NCBI GenBank assembly: GCA_027924585.1
Contig: BSBM01000809.1
Coordinates: 3,179,001 to 3,243,000 of the forward strand
Length of the DNA: 64,000 nucleotides
Direction: 5' to 3'
Source: Larix kaempferi
Lineage: Eukaryota > Streptophyta > Pinopsida > Pinales > Pinaceae
Shown here: positions 26,001-39,590 of the stretch, piece after piece
Position numbering within the stretch: the stretch's first letter is position 1
Layout of the letters: every line of letters starts with the position of its first letter
The notes under the pieces: model-generated
The model's database searches: none
Told to the model about the DNA's origin: nothing
Seen by the model: the letters and a program-made list of their open reading frames with translations, nothing else
Translations under genes and position numbers: made by a program

Positions 26001-29000
26001 CTTATACATTAAATTAGCATTGGCATTTATTTCCTTATTTGTTAAGTGAGTTATGACACTAACTACTGGTGATGTTTGATGATTGTTTGCACTCACAAGT
26101 ACGTCTGATTCTTACACTTACATGCTAAGTGACCTGGTTCGAATTCGTGTTCGAGTTCGACGACCTCGAAGTTCGACAAAAATTTGACAATGAAAATTTT
26201 GGTGATAAAATTCGGCATTAAATTCGAGAGAGTATAAAATTTGAAAATAAAAATATATATATGTAATTTTTTAATAAAATTCAATATACAATTAAAAGTA
26301 TATGCAATTATAAAATTATATATGCAATTAAATTAAAGTTACTTATATATGAAATATAAGAAATTATAAAATTATATATGCAATTTAATTTAATTGTAAA
26401 ACTCAATATGCAATTAAAATTAAAATTCAATATGCAATAAAATTATATATGGAAAGGCTATCGGGCAGGCGGGAGAAGCTCCTTTAGGTGCTCAATTTGG
26501 ATGTAGACTCAACAATGTTTCGAGCAGAAAGAAGCAAGACCAACTTGACCATTAATCGAGAAGAGTTCGCCCAGGGAAGATAGCATACACCTTGAAACCA
26601 AAAGTCACCTACAACCAGCATTCGCGGATCGGGATCAGGATGAAACTCACAGATCACGAGTCGGGATCAATTTCAGCACTCACGGATCACAGTTCGGGAT
26701 AAGACTTGGCGGCTTCACCCAGAGAATAGACGGCTTCACTCGCAGAATAGATGGCGCGAATTTTGGTAGGGATTAGGGTTTACCTGCGGACTGCCAAAGG
26801 GCATAAATAAATGAATTTAAAACAATTTTTTGCCATTTCTTAAACTAATCGACCTAAATTTTGGCGATTTAATTCGCCTTGAAATTTGTGACCCAAACAA
26901 ATTCAAATTAGTGATTAAAATCGCCGATTTTACTTGAATTAGTTCGACTTCCTCATAAATTCGCCAATTTTCGATTTTCAAGGCGAAAAATCGTCGAATG
27001 CGGTGACTTAGCTTACATGTATAACATTATTGGCCTAAATGACGTTGAATGAGATGTTCGAATACTAGTTGTCAAATGAACGGTTAATACAACATCTACT
27101 CTTTATTGTAATCACATGGTCTCTTCTTTTCATTGACTCCATAAGGAACTGGTAAAAACTAACAATCGTATAGAGAATATAGTCTTTTGTTGCATCAGTG
27201 TCCTACAGGATATCAAAAGGGTCCTTCCCCTTGGAGGTTCCGAGACTCTGAAGAAGTTAAAATCGTGATCGAGGTGACATTGGGTCACAGTTCTTATATT
27301 TGATTACTGGGAACTAGCCCTACTAGTTTGACCGGTAACACACCCTCAAGGCAAAAACAACTCCTAGACTACACTTTTATCATATTTTTTATTTTTTAAT
27401 TAAAATCATTAAAAAAACCCATAAAACGGGAAAAATCAAAACTGTCTGAATTGACCAAAAATCCTAGGGGACCTAGTACATGTTCATAATGACTCAATAG
27501 TATGTCTAGCAAGCTCATAAACATTGACACTTGAACTTTAATAACATCCTAAGGATCAAAAATCAGGATGACCATTCCATCTTTGGAGGAGCGGGTGAAA
27601 AAATCATCAATTATACTATGCTTATTCAGCATTTGCATAATTGACAAGGAAAAAACACCCTGGAATAATCACCGTTGATAAACAAGTCCTAGGATGCCAA
27701 GTTCTTTACATAAGAACGTCTTGCTAACACATTTTTACAATATCCCCAAGGGGTATGAACATGTAATTAATACAAAGGGGACAAAATGGCCCTGAAAAGG
27801 TCTTCTGAACTTCTGAACACTGATGATGAACATTTGATATGTTCATAAAACTGGCGGCTCACAAGAAGTCCAACTATGGTACAAAATAGTTGGCAACAAT
27901 CCCTAGTTGACAATTTGCTTTATCTCCCAGCTATGCAAACAAACTAGTTTAGGAATCACAGAGTCGAGCTTCTCCCTAGCCAACATATCAACCCTCAAGC
28001 CTGCTCAAGTAACCAGGCTTCTATCAGGAGTTTCATCCCCACGTCCTTAGATGTTAGGGGAGTTGGGCTTCCTTGCTCTTGTGTCCCCCTCCGAGATCAT
28101 ACAGTCAACCTCTCAGCCTCAACCACCCCGAAGAACATCATCTACCAGCGCATTGGCCCATTCACACTTATTGACGACATCAATGAGGATCCTATATCAT
28201 GATCCCCCCACTTGTCCTCAACAGCCAGCTCAAATAAACCTTGATATCCTCTCTTCTATTTGGCTTTGAGTCATTATGTACTTGCATCTTCTTATAGATC
28301 TTAGCTTTTAGTTAGACACTTAGTTCTCTACCTTTTCTACTTCCAGTGTTGATCTAAGAGTTGATTTTGCAGTCTCACATTGTATTTATACAGGGTGTAC
28401 CCTTTTAGTCCCACTGACCTATTTTTGCAGTCATTTGTTGGATATTAATAAAATTATCTGATTTTATCTACATAATGTTATGGAAAACCATTACAAGTAA
28501 AAAGGGCTAAGACTCTAAAGCATAGAGCATTGATACTTCTCTCATAGATTAATGTTAAGTTGCCAGAAAGAGGTGGCTCAAATATGTCTCATGCTAATAA
28601 ATCAAATTGAATTTTGGCTTTCTATGGCTCTCAATATCAAGGTTTGTGGCAGAAAAACATCTGTGTCTGAGTTTATGGATGTCAAGAAATCATAGAATAT
28701 GAGGAGCACATCATCCTACTGTACTACCCAAAGAGATTACATCAAAGAAAATGTGTCATCCAAGTAACAGGACATTCTAAAACAGATCTAGGAAGCAATC
28801 GAAATCATAGACCTGGACAAGAATTGTATAAATACCATCAAGACGTTGCTGTAGAAGTTAAAGTCAATGTTGAAGTAATCATTCCTTGACAGATATCCAA
28901 TGTTATAACTTATAATCAACCACAAAATTGATTCTTGCCTAAGGTCTACTGGCTAGGAGTAGCTTTTCATGATTTCCATAAAAACCAGGATGAAAAGCAC

Positions 29001-32000
29001 TTAGCCAAGAAGTAAATCTATATCTGCTTTACAGAAGAAGATAAAGTACAATTTGCAATCAATGAGAAATGGATTTCAATAATGGGCTTCATTGGCAATC
29101 TCAGAGAGACTTCCACCAATCAGCCTCAAACTACTGCAAATTTCTAGTAATATTGCACAACAACTTCTTAAAGTTGAAGATGATTTATATATAAGGAAAT
29201 GAAGTGATTCGTAGAATGGAACTTCTACTTTCATTTACTTGATACTGTTGCATGACAAATTGAGCTTGATATGCATATTAGAAATGGAAAACATTAGAAA
29301 TTGCCTCATGTCTCAAGTTGCACTCAAAAAAATAATGGTTAGCCTCATTACCCAGCAAATGCAAGCATATCCATTTCGAAGCGAAGGTGTATTGCCATGA
29401 AATGGCCTTGTGAACGGAGGCGACTGAGAATGTTCGAGCTCAGTTTCATAACATTTTCGTTGAATCTAAGAGCATGGTAGTTTACTCTACATCTCAATCT
29501 CTGATATTCTGCATTATCTATCTCCTCTGCCAAACGATGTGAAAATGGAGTAAGATATATAGCACTATGTTCCTTCATCTTCTCCAATGCAACTGTTTCA
29601 TACCAACTTGGTGGAGCATCTCTTGGGGGACGAAGCTGCAGTACAAAAAAAACTGCAGGGTTTATATCAATACAGAAGGGAGCATCTCTTTAAATAACAA
29701 AGCTATCTTTTCTCACAAGAAAATAAAGTTGAAGCGGGCACACCTGGAAAGCCTTCAATTTTTTCTTCTTCCCATTCACTGACACTTCCGGCAAACTCCG
29801 CACAACCTTTACATCATATTTAAGAGATTTGATAAAGTGATTGACATCATAAATACCTGCAAAGCCACTGCAGATGAAAGTAACTTGTCATTGCATATGG
29901 TCATGAGGAGCTGAATGCATAACTTTTCTAAGAGGCCACACATTAAAAAGCACACACTAATTATTGCTTTGAGAGAATGCAACCTGGGAAGAAAGTACAA
30001 GCAGCTTAGTTTGCTATTCTGCCATCATGAATGAATAAGCATAGAAGGCAATGTAACTCACACCTACTATTAACTTCAATGAACTAGACAACCAGGGTTC
30101 TACAAGAAAATCTCTATTCATATACGTTATGGGAGAATCAACTCTTAACAAAGACATGTTCCGTAAACTTATTTGTATTATTATTATTATAATAACAATA
30201 ATCTAATTTATGGTCACGGCCTAGCCAAACACCAACTTAATCAATACATATAATGACAAAGAAATATTAGTCTAAGGCAGATCATTGATTCTGCCTGATA
30301 TATTCTGTTTTAACTTTTGACAAATAATAATTTTTCTGTGAATAACAAAATGGCATTCTCCTTACTTCAGACAATTCCATCTTGAAACAACTCAACCGTC
30401 TTCAACAATAGAAAACTAGCAATAAATGCATCCCTATGGTAAAGCAAACAACAGAAAGAGAGATGAAAATAATTTTGTGAATTAATTTATTAAAGCACTG
30501 ATATGGATTTATATAGTATATATACCAAATGGGATCCCTAAGCTGCCCACGTGACAACTACTCTGTCGTTATTAAATTTCCTATTCCTTTCATAGATCAA
30601 ATGTTGGATGAACTTCATGGAGCCAAGCACTTCTCAAAGCTAGACTTGAGATCGAGATGTTGGAATTAGTGCAACTTCGGAAGTTATTATTATTATATTT
30701 TATTCTACCTCCTACGGGAGAATATGTTGATGTAATTAATCATGTAAAACCCTTGAAAGAATCAATGTAAACCTTGGGGATAAATTATACAAAGAAAAGA
30801 ATTAACAAACATTATTTTATGTCCCCAAGACAAGTCGGCCCTGTCAGTTAGACAAGTTGGCCCAGTTAGGGAAAAAGCCAGTTTTGCAAGTGTATAAATA
30901 GAGAGGACGTGTGCCTCGTTTGTTCACTCACTCATCACAAGCTAGTTCACACTACTAGAGGAGAAGTTCGCATCTACAGCGAGGAGAAGTACTTTTGGGG
31001 TTTTCACTTGGAGAGATTTTCCATTTTCTCTCTCTTATTCTTGTACTCTGTTCTCGGAATTGATCATCTCTATACAAAGGTTGCTGGGTTTTCTCCCTAT
31101 TGGGTTTCCCAGGATAAATTCTCATGTTCATTGTTTATGTGCTTTGTCTTTCTTCTAGTGATCCTACTGTTTATATGCAATTAAATTATACTGCTATAAT
31201 TGTATGAAAATCTAACACGAGATATTATCAAATCAAGGTTAGATTAGATGTGGTCAAAAATGCTTCTCAATCTCATGAAGGACACTACAAATTCAAAATA
31301 ATGTCTTTTGAGTTAACTAACACTTCGGCCACCTTTCAAGCAGCAATGAACAATCCATTCCAACACTATCTAAGGAAGTTTGTACTAGTCTTTTTTTATG
31401 ATATTCCCATATACAATAAGACTTGAAAAGATATCTCAAGCATTTAGGGCGAGTACTATCTCATTTGGGAAAATCACTTATATGCAAAAATATCAAAATG
31501 CTCATTTAGTAAAAAAGAAATAGATTATCATGGTCATATGATATCCAAAGAAAGGGTCAAGGTGGATCCAATAAAATCAAGCTAATCGCAGAATGGTCCA
31601 ACCCAGATAACATAACCAAGCCAGGGGGATTTTTAGGCCTAGCAAGATATTATCAAAGACTCATCCAAAATTATGCTCATGTGACCATGCCCTTAACAAA
31701 TCACTTAAAGAAAATTCATTTCAATGGAATAAGGAGACAAAAAAGTGTTTTGAAGCATTGAAAAAAATTATCAAAATGCTCATTTAGTAAAAAAGAAATA
31801 GATTAACATGGTCATATGATATCCAAAGAAAGGGTCAAGGTGGATCCAATAAAATCAAGCTAATCGCAGAATGGTCCAACCCAGATAACATAACCAAGCT
31901 AGGGGGATTTTTAGGCCTAGCAAGATATTATCAAAGACTCATCCAAAATTATGCTCATGTGACCACGCCCTCAACACCAATATTAGCCAGTCCAAACTTT

Positions 32001-35000
32001 ACAAAACCTTTTGTAATCGAATGTGATGCTATAGGATTTGGGATACGGACAGTATGATGCATGAATGACGGCCAAAAGCATTTGAGAGTCGAAATCTCAA
32101 TAAGAGAGAAATTTTTAAGTCTACTTATGATAAGGAGATGCTTTCCATTATACATGCATTAGCAAAATGGTGACAATATTTTCTAGGAAGCAAATTTTGA
32201 TCTATACAGATCACAATAGTCTTTCAATATCTTCTTCAACAAAAAACATTGTCAAGAGAAGAACAAAATGGATAGAAAAGATTCCCACTTTCAATATGGA
32301 GATACTTCATAAAAGGGGGAAGGATAACATAGTTGTTGATGCTCTTTCACGAAAGGATGAACGGGTCATGCCATATGCAGCCTCAGTTCTGTTTTCGAAA
32401 TGGTTGCATGAAATCCAAGGCGAGTTTGCCCAGGACTCGAAAACATGTGCCATAATCAATAATCCCAGTCAAAATGAAAAATTTGGTTGGAAGAATGACA
32501 TCCTTTTGTATTAGGGAAGGATTCATCTAAGCCCAACATCAAAAATTAAGTCCAAGGTTCTACAAGAATCCCATGACTCACTAGCTACCAGGCATGTAGG
32601 TTTTTTCAAAACTTACTATAATGCACAACAATTTTTTTTTCTAGAAGGGGATGAAAAGGGAGATTCATAAATATGAAGCAGAGAGTGACAAGTGCCAGAG
32701 AAAACATTATAAACATAATACACATAACAATAACAATAATATAATTAGGCTAAGAAAGGTCAAAGAGAACATGCCTCTTCAGATTGTGACCAATCAATGC
32801 ATATAAGTATACCATCACGACACTGATTGTAATCATCTTATCAGCTTTGTTACCACTCAAACTAGCAGTCATAAATAAGAAACACAATGTAGACTAAATG
32901 CTAGTGATTGGTACGCATGTGGAAGAGGTCTAGGCCCAAATGTCACCACATTCCAGCCTCTTAACTTCTTCAGGTAACTCCTAAACCCAAGGGAGAGCCC
33001 TAAATGATACCTGCAAACATCACAAATGCAAATACCTTTCCACGACCTCGTAACTAGATTAGTGCCTTGTATGGAGTCAAACAATATATAAAGAAGACAA
33101 CTTGACCTAGTTAAGGAGTTAGTTCAATAGCTAATCATATATATCATCAATCACCTTTCCAATTTCACAGATTCCAATGCAACTCACATATACCAATGCA
33201 CCTCCACGTATCCCAAGGCAACCCTCAAAAAGGTGCACTCTGAGGAAAAGAGAAAGGAGGAGGCTAGGACGAAACCCTAGGTGAAGTCAAAACCCTAACG
33301 TGGCCCAAGGTAAGTGGGATCTAGGGTTCTCACACTTCCCAATGCACTAGAGAAAAATGGGCTTCAAGATCTGTGGACAATTCAACTAGGGAGAAATTGA
33401 GGGTGGACCAGATTTAGCGAATTCCAAATATTTTTAGGCTTTTGAATTTATGTAAATTTTTAGGGATTTTTTTGACAATATATGACTTTTAGGGTTTTTT
33501 ATACATAAAATGCAGAGGCCCTTCAGGATCCATGGATAAATCGACTAGGGCGAATTTATAGGGAGAAGCAGAATAACAAACTCACGGCTATTTTTGGAGT
33601 TATTACTTTTCTAATTTTTAGGGTTTTTTTTTTATTTTTAGGGTTTTTATGGATAAAAATGCAGCCTAACTATAATACATTAAATGCTGAAATTTTGAGT
33701 AAAAAAGGTTGACAAGAGAAGGGGAATATGATATAATCTCAATCCCTAGGGCTTTGAGAGATCATGGCTAGTGTCCCTCTCTTAGAATGTCCCTCTAGTA
33801 TTTGCAAGCTAGGGCATCACCTAGCAACCTCTAGGGTTTGGTAGGTGAGCCTAACCAAGGAAAATGGAGAAGTCCAGGGCACTAAAAGCAAAAGGAAACC
33901 CTAATACAAGGTGTTTACTTCACACAAAGTTGATAGAATATTGATAAAAAGCCCTAATTCAGAAAAAATGCAGTAATACACCACCATTCAATCCACACAG
34001 AAGCATTCAATTACCAATATTCACCAATACAAGAGAAAAGAAAGAGCTTTAGGTCATTCTTGAGAATGTGTTTAGAAAACAATTCTAGCACCAACCATAG
34101 CATGTGCAAAAAGAAACCTTAGATTCATCCACCATTCACCATTCAAGCAAGAGAAGACATCCAAGAGAAGTGCACATCACCAAGAGAGCTCATAAAGTAG
34201 GGAAAAAAAAATTAATTTCATATTAGAACCCTTGTCTTATGACTTTACAATGAGGAGAGGAGGTATATTTATACCTTTCTCTCTTGAATATTATAATTTT
34301 GAGCTTACAAGCCTAAATCATAAAATAATATTAATTTTAGGGTAAATTCTACAAAACAAAGGAATTTTACACTAAAATGTACAAAAATAATAAAAATAAG
34401 CTAAAATAATCAGAGAAATGGCTTCACTTGATGAAGTAGTGAGCCAGGGGGGACATCATGCCCCATCTAACCCCAAAGAGCTAAAAGTCCCTCAACGCCC
34501 CACCTCTAAGGCATTGTAGGCTCATCTGGTGCGCAATAGCTGGAAGAAGGGCACACTGGGCCAAGAAGGCTAGAGCAGGGGTCTCTGGAAGCTTAAATAG
34601 GTCCAAGTGGGTGCAAGAAGGTGTGCTAGGAGAAGATAATAGTCCTGTTATCACATATATAGTAGCCGGGCTACCATACATTATTTTTCTCATTCCAGTA
34701 CACTATTCAGCCAGTTCCCTTACATTGGAGATGCTGAGATGAGCATCTATATTGGATCACTACCAGATTGTGGACAGCAGTTGTATTCCCCATGCCATGA
34801 CTGAGTTTCAGGACACTCAGAGAGATGACCGATACAGCCATTATACCATTGGTACAGAGCAGACAGTAGTGCCCAGAGTTACAGCAGCAGTCTCAGAGGA
34901 CAGATGATGGTACAGGTTTATAAGCTTTCAGGTATATGACTCAGCAGGTATATCATGGTATTATGGTTAGATTGCTTTTATACTTATTCTTATAGCATGT

Positions 35001-38000
35001 CATAGCACTTAGTGTCATGATCTGGCGATCATATAGATATTTGGACCTGGTTGACCTATTGTATATATATTACTGTCCCTACTCAGACTTAGAAGTTCAC
35101 TATTCATACTCATTGGTATTTACCCTCCTTAGGGAGAATAGAGGTGATCATTACACCATACTCTGGCTTGCTAGTGTTGGCTCCACTATTTCATTGTCTT
35201 CATCCATCCATGGCCTACATTTTAGATTATCACCCTGACTTACTACTTGACTAGTGGCATGGAGGACTTTTCCCCACTGTAGCCTCTGTATTGGATGAGC
35301 TTCCCTGTTTATTGTGTCTCGGCTCTGAGTTGCTGACAAAACTTACCTATGGTGAGTTGGAGTTCCTTGTGAATTCCCCCTAGTCACTAAAGTTGTGTTG
35401 GCTAAACCTGAAACTTTTAGTGCTGCCATGAATACAAAATCTGGAAAAATGAAATGCTATATCTTGTATGAAAAGCCCATTCATGCAATGTGTTTCTAAA
35501 CACACATGAATGAGAGGCATGCCAAATGAAAATGGCAATGAAAATAAAATGTTGTATCTTTTGGAAAATAAATACCTAGGTAAACAAGCTGTCCATGACA
35601 CACCTAGAAGTGCTCAGGTAAACAAGTGCCTTAAAAACACACCTGCAGCAGAAAGCCTAAAAGAAAAATGTAAATCTATGCAATGTGTTTGTAAACACAC
35701 ATAGATCAAGGCTATGGAAACTTCAGGCCCAAAAAGCAATGGAACTTAAATGCTATATCTAAACAATTGCTGGCCTTATTTGTATTATGGATTGTGCGCA
35801 TCTGTGAAGGTGAATAAACCCTCTTTAAACAACTCATCCATTTGTGAGACACCGCCATTCCCTGTGTTATTGCTCATTCAGTATATACTATGGTGTATTC
35901 CCTTTCCCTTACCAAAGTGTCACAAAGTCAAGACAGTTAAGTCATCCCTTGGCCTAGCCAGTTAATTTAAGCCTCCACCCTTCACTAGCAAATTGATCAC
36001 AACTATGAAGTGAGTATGATTCTGAAAGTCTAGTCTGAGTAATAATAATAATTAACGACACTATATATTTGGATTTAGATCGCCAGTCATGATTACTCTG
36101 TGTTATATTTGCTATTTGAATAAATTGTAAAGCATGTATTAACCTTGATACTTTTCAGCAGCCTTGGATGATGGACTGAGTTATATTTGGTCTTGGTTGG
36201 ACCTAGTTTGACCATGGAGGACCATGGGACATGAGATGTTAGACCTTATGATGATATGGATAGATGATATATGGTCTATGTACACATACAGGATGATTCT
36301 ATGCAGCAGCTACAGGGTTATGATGATGATTCTGGGGTTTCAGCAGTATTTGTATATATACAGCACATTATTATTGGCCCTGTTCCGGTATATTGGATAT
36401 TTATTTTGATCATGCAGAGACTCATATGGTGTATGAGTACACATCTTGGATAGATTTGGACCTTCTGAGTCCAATGGGACAGTTTGTTTTCAGTTCCGGG
36501 CACTTACAGTGGTGATTGAGCCTCAGTAGGCTGTCCCAGTGCAGTTTTGGTCTGTTGGAAGGCCCTGTCGGAGCAGAGATGACTTTTATCCGGTTGACCT
36601 AGGGCGCTGATGATGGAGGGGGTGGTCCAGCCACTTGTTTTTACCATATTACCCCCCCTTCCGGACACATTGGTGCCCTCACCTTGACAGCGCCAGCACT
36701 CCAGGAGGCTGTTTGGGGCAGTTTCACGCTTCCCGAGGCATTTCAGGATTGGTAGAAATGGCTATTGAAGAAATCGATTTGGGCTACTGAGGCAAAGTTA
36801 TGGCATGGGATGATCAGTGATGATAGATCGGGACCTTCCACACCTTCTCCAGCAGTTTCAGCTTCATCGGGGCCCGCATCCATCACTTATGGCACTTTCT
36901 GTGGATTTTTTGAGGTCTTTTGAGGACCACGACTTCACTATGGAGGCACGATTTGGTACTTTCATGATTATTTATTGGTTATTGTGCCATGGGGATTGAC
37001 CAAGGAGGGATAAAATTACCCCTTGGACGCACCATGAGCCTCTTATGATATTTTGTCATCATGATTTGGTGGGATTCCCCTCTTATAGGGCGACTTTGTC
37101 CACTTATGTTATATTTTATTAGTGATCCATGTATTTCATTGTTGAGCTCATCTCAACCATTGATTAGACATTTGTATCTTTTAATCTTAGCCACTCATTC
37201 AAAAAGTGGTTAGGGTTTTGGTGCCTCTCCTTCCTATTTAAAGGAGAGAGCCTCTCATTGTAAAGCGACTTTTGGCTCTGGATTATTGGAATAGAAAATT
37301 ATTATTGCATCTATCTCCAGTGTTGTGGTGAATGTTTTTGGTGTTCGTTCGTTGGTTCTTCCTTTGCACTGAGTTATTGAAGATATTGTTTGCCATATAT
37401 TTTGTACCACGATTTTGCATCTACAGGTGGAGGCCGATTTGCTTGGAGGAGGAGGTATTGGTAGGGGAAGACTCTCCCTACTTCTTCTTTGGAGCTCTTC
37501 GTTGGTAACAGGGAGTATTACTGTCCCAGGACCTTCTATTTCATGTTACTATTTGCATTTCTCTTGTATTTCTTCCATACTTGATCTTACTGATTGAATC
37601 TTCATTCCTTGGTTTGACAGGTAGAGGAAGGCGCACTTGTGGGCTAGGGCATCATTTCGGCAAGCAAAATCAACAATCTCTCGTTTGATCTCTGCGGGAA
37701 TCTTCCTCAACATCAAGGCATCTCATCCACATCACTCAGGTATGATCTCAAGGTAAGTTCTATCTCCATGATCTATCCAATTGTATAAAACATTTTAAAA
37801 CCCTAAATTAATCAAAACCCCATTTTTACATTTTCTCAGATCTACTTAGATCTAGTGGGTTGTTGGGCATAATACTGAAAACCCACCTCTATAGCATCCA
37901 CGGCATCCCGGATCTATAGTTTGGTGAGGATTGGCTTCCGTTTGACCCCTCTCCCATGCCAACTTAGCCTCTCCCAAGCAAGGCGCACTTCACTGATTGA

Positions 38001-39534
38001 GCAAGTTGACCTAGATCTAAGTGGTGGGTGTTTGAGATTCCATTTGATTTGACATCTACACATCCAATAACATACACCCAGATTGTTACTTTTCTGAAAT
38101 TCACCTTGTGGGCCCTATTCCACATTTTAAGGGATTTAATCCCCATTTTGGACCACTTGGAACACTTAAACTCAGATCTACTAAGATCTAACCGGTGGAT
38201 TGCCACGAAATTATAGATCCATACTCCTACCTGACCGATCTACCCGGATCTAAAGTTTGGATGCCATCCGACTTGATTTGACCCACCTAACCCCACTTTT
38301 TAGCCTCCTTGGGCAAAGTCGCACCACCTTGGAGAAGTGAGTTGACTCACTTCCAGGAACTGGGTACTTGAGATTTTTGGAGATCTGAAACCGGAATAAT
38401 TCAAAACCTAGGTCTAGACTGTCACTTTGTCAAATCTTGCCTTGGGGATTGCATTCCTTGTTTTAAGGGATTGTGGTCCACTTGGGTCAAACCTAGATCT
38501 AGACCCATTCATCCATCAAGACCTCTATTGCCCACTTGTCCCAAGTACTAGGAGTCCTAAACCACAAGTCAACCCTACTTTGACTCCACTTCCCAATTCC
38601 CAAGGCACTGGTTTCTCTCCAAGTTAATTCGACTTTCCTAGATTGTTGGATTGACTTGTGATTGACCTATGCATGGTGAACCAAACCCTTGAAGCTATCG
38701 TGTATCATGGTCAAACTTGTCATCTGTACTAGTTAGCCCCAATACAACCCTTAACTACCCTGCATTGGACACGGTTCCCAAGGCAGTGGACTTTCCAACA
38801 TTGAACTAGTACACTAGCCCTAGATCTCACTACAAACATTATAAGTCACTCTTACATCAACAATGAACCAAAGCTATACCTATTGAACCCCTCACTTGGC
38901 TTGTGACTTCAACCAATTAGGTCTAGGATAAACCATACACCTAACTTCACTTAGAAATACCCTGATTTGGTGTCTTGGTTTTGATCTCTCCTGTCGGGAG
39001 TAGATCGGGTCTCCCCCTTTGTTGTTTGGGCTAGACAACATAAAGCGAAGGTTGCCTCGACTGGCGTGACAACCATACATATTGGAGGTCGAGGTGATCG
39101 TGGTTGCACCTTTTGAGTTGCCCTTCCCTATTGCCATCCATGACTGGATCCATCCATAGGGGTAACTACAGCTTAGGTGATAACAAGTCCTTTACAAAGC
39201 ACAATCACCTCTGCAAGTCAAATAACCAGGATGGGCATGTGCCCCAGTGGGTCACCCCCAGAAGCCCCGCAGCACCAACCCATGGGCATAAATCCCTGCA
39301 TGGTGGAGATATCATCACACCGAAGGTGCAGTTAGCAAAGCCACTAAGCCAAGTACTTCTAAGAGTGAAACCAAGGGGGCTGGCCATGTCCAATCTATGG
39401 GGTAAACAACCCCCAAACCAAATATCCATACAATAAATCCCAGTTTGGCCTATACAATCAAAAAAAATTGACCCCTTGCTCAAGCCTCAGCCTTGCTAGA
39501 ACTCTGTAGTAGCTCTGGTGCATAACAAGCTCAT

Positions 39535-39590
<56 letters not shown>

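Larger units (their letters stand above)
21133..29351 (-). other. 8.2-kb intron of the O-FucT gene
   Basis: Donor GTAATG at 29351 and acceptor TTCTTCAG ending at 21133. It carries the hAT element (21686-24919), the TTCG-rich TIR element (26124-27012) and a minus-strand fragment related to the giant LTR (about 27395-27960). 28000-29300 shows no recognisable gene. Confidence 0.88.

Noticed and set aside
30909-31184. 91-codon ORF with hydrophobic C-terminus
   Set aside because: Lies wholly inside the solo LTR defined by its TSD, just downstream of its TATA box.
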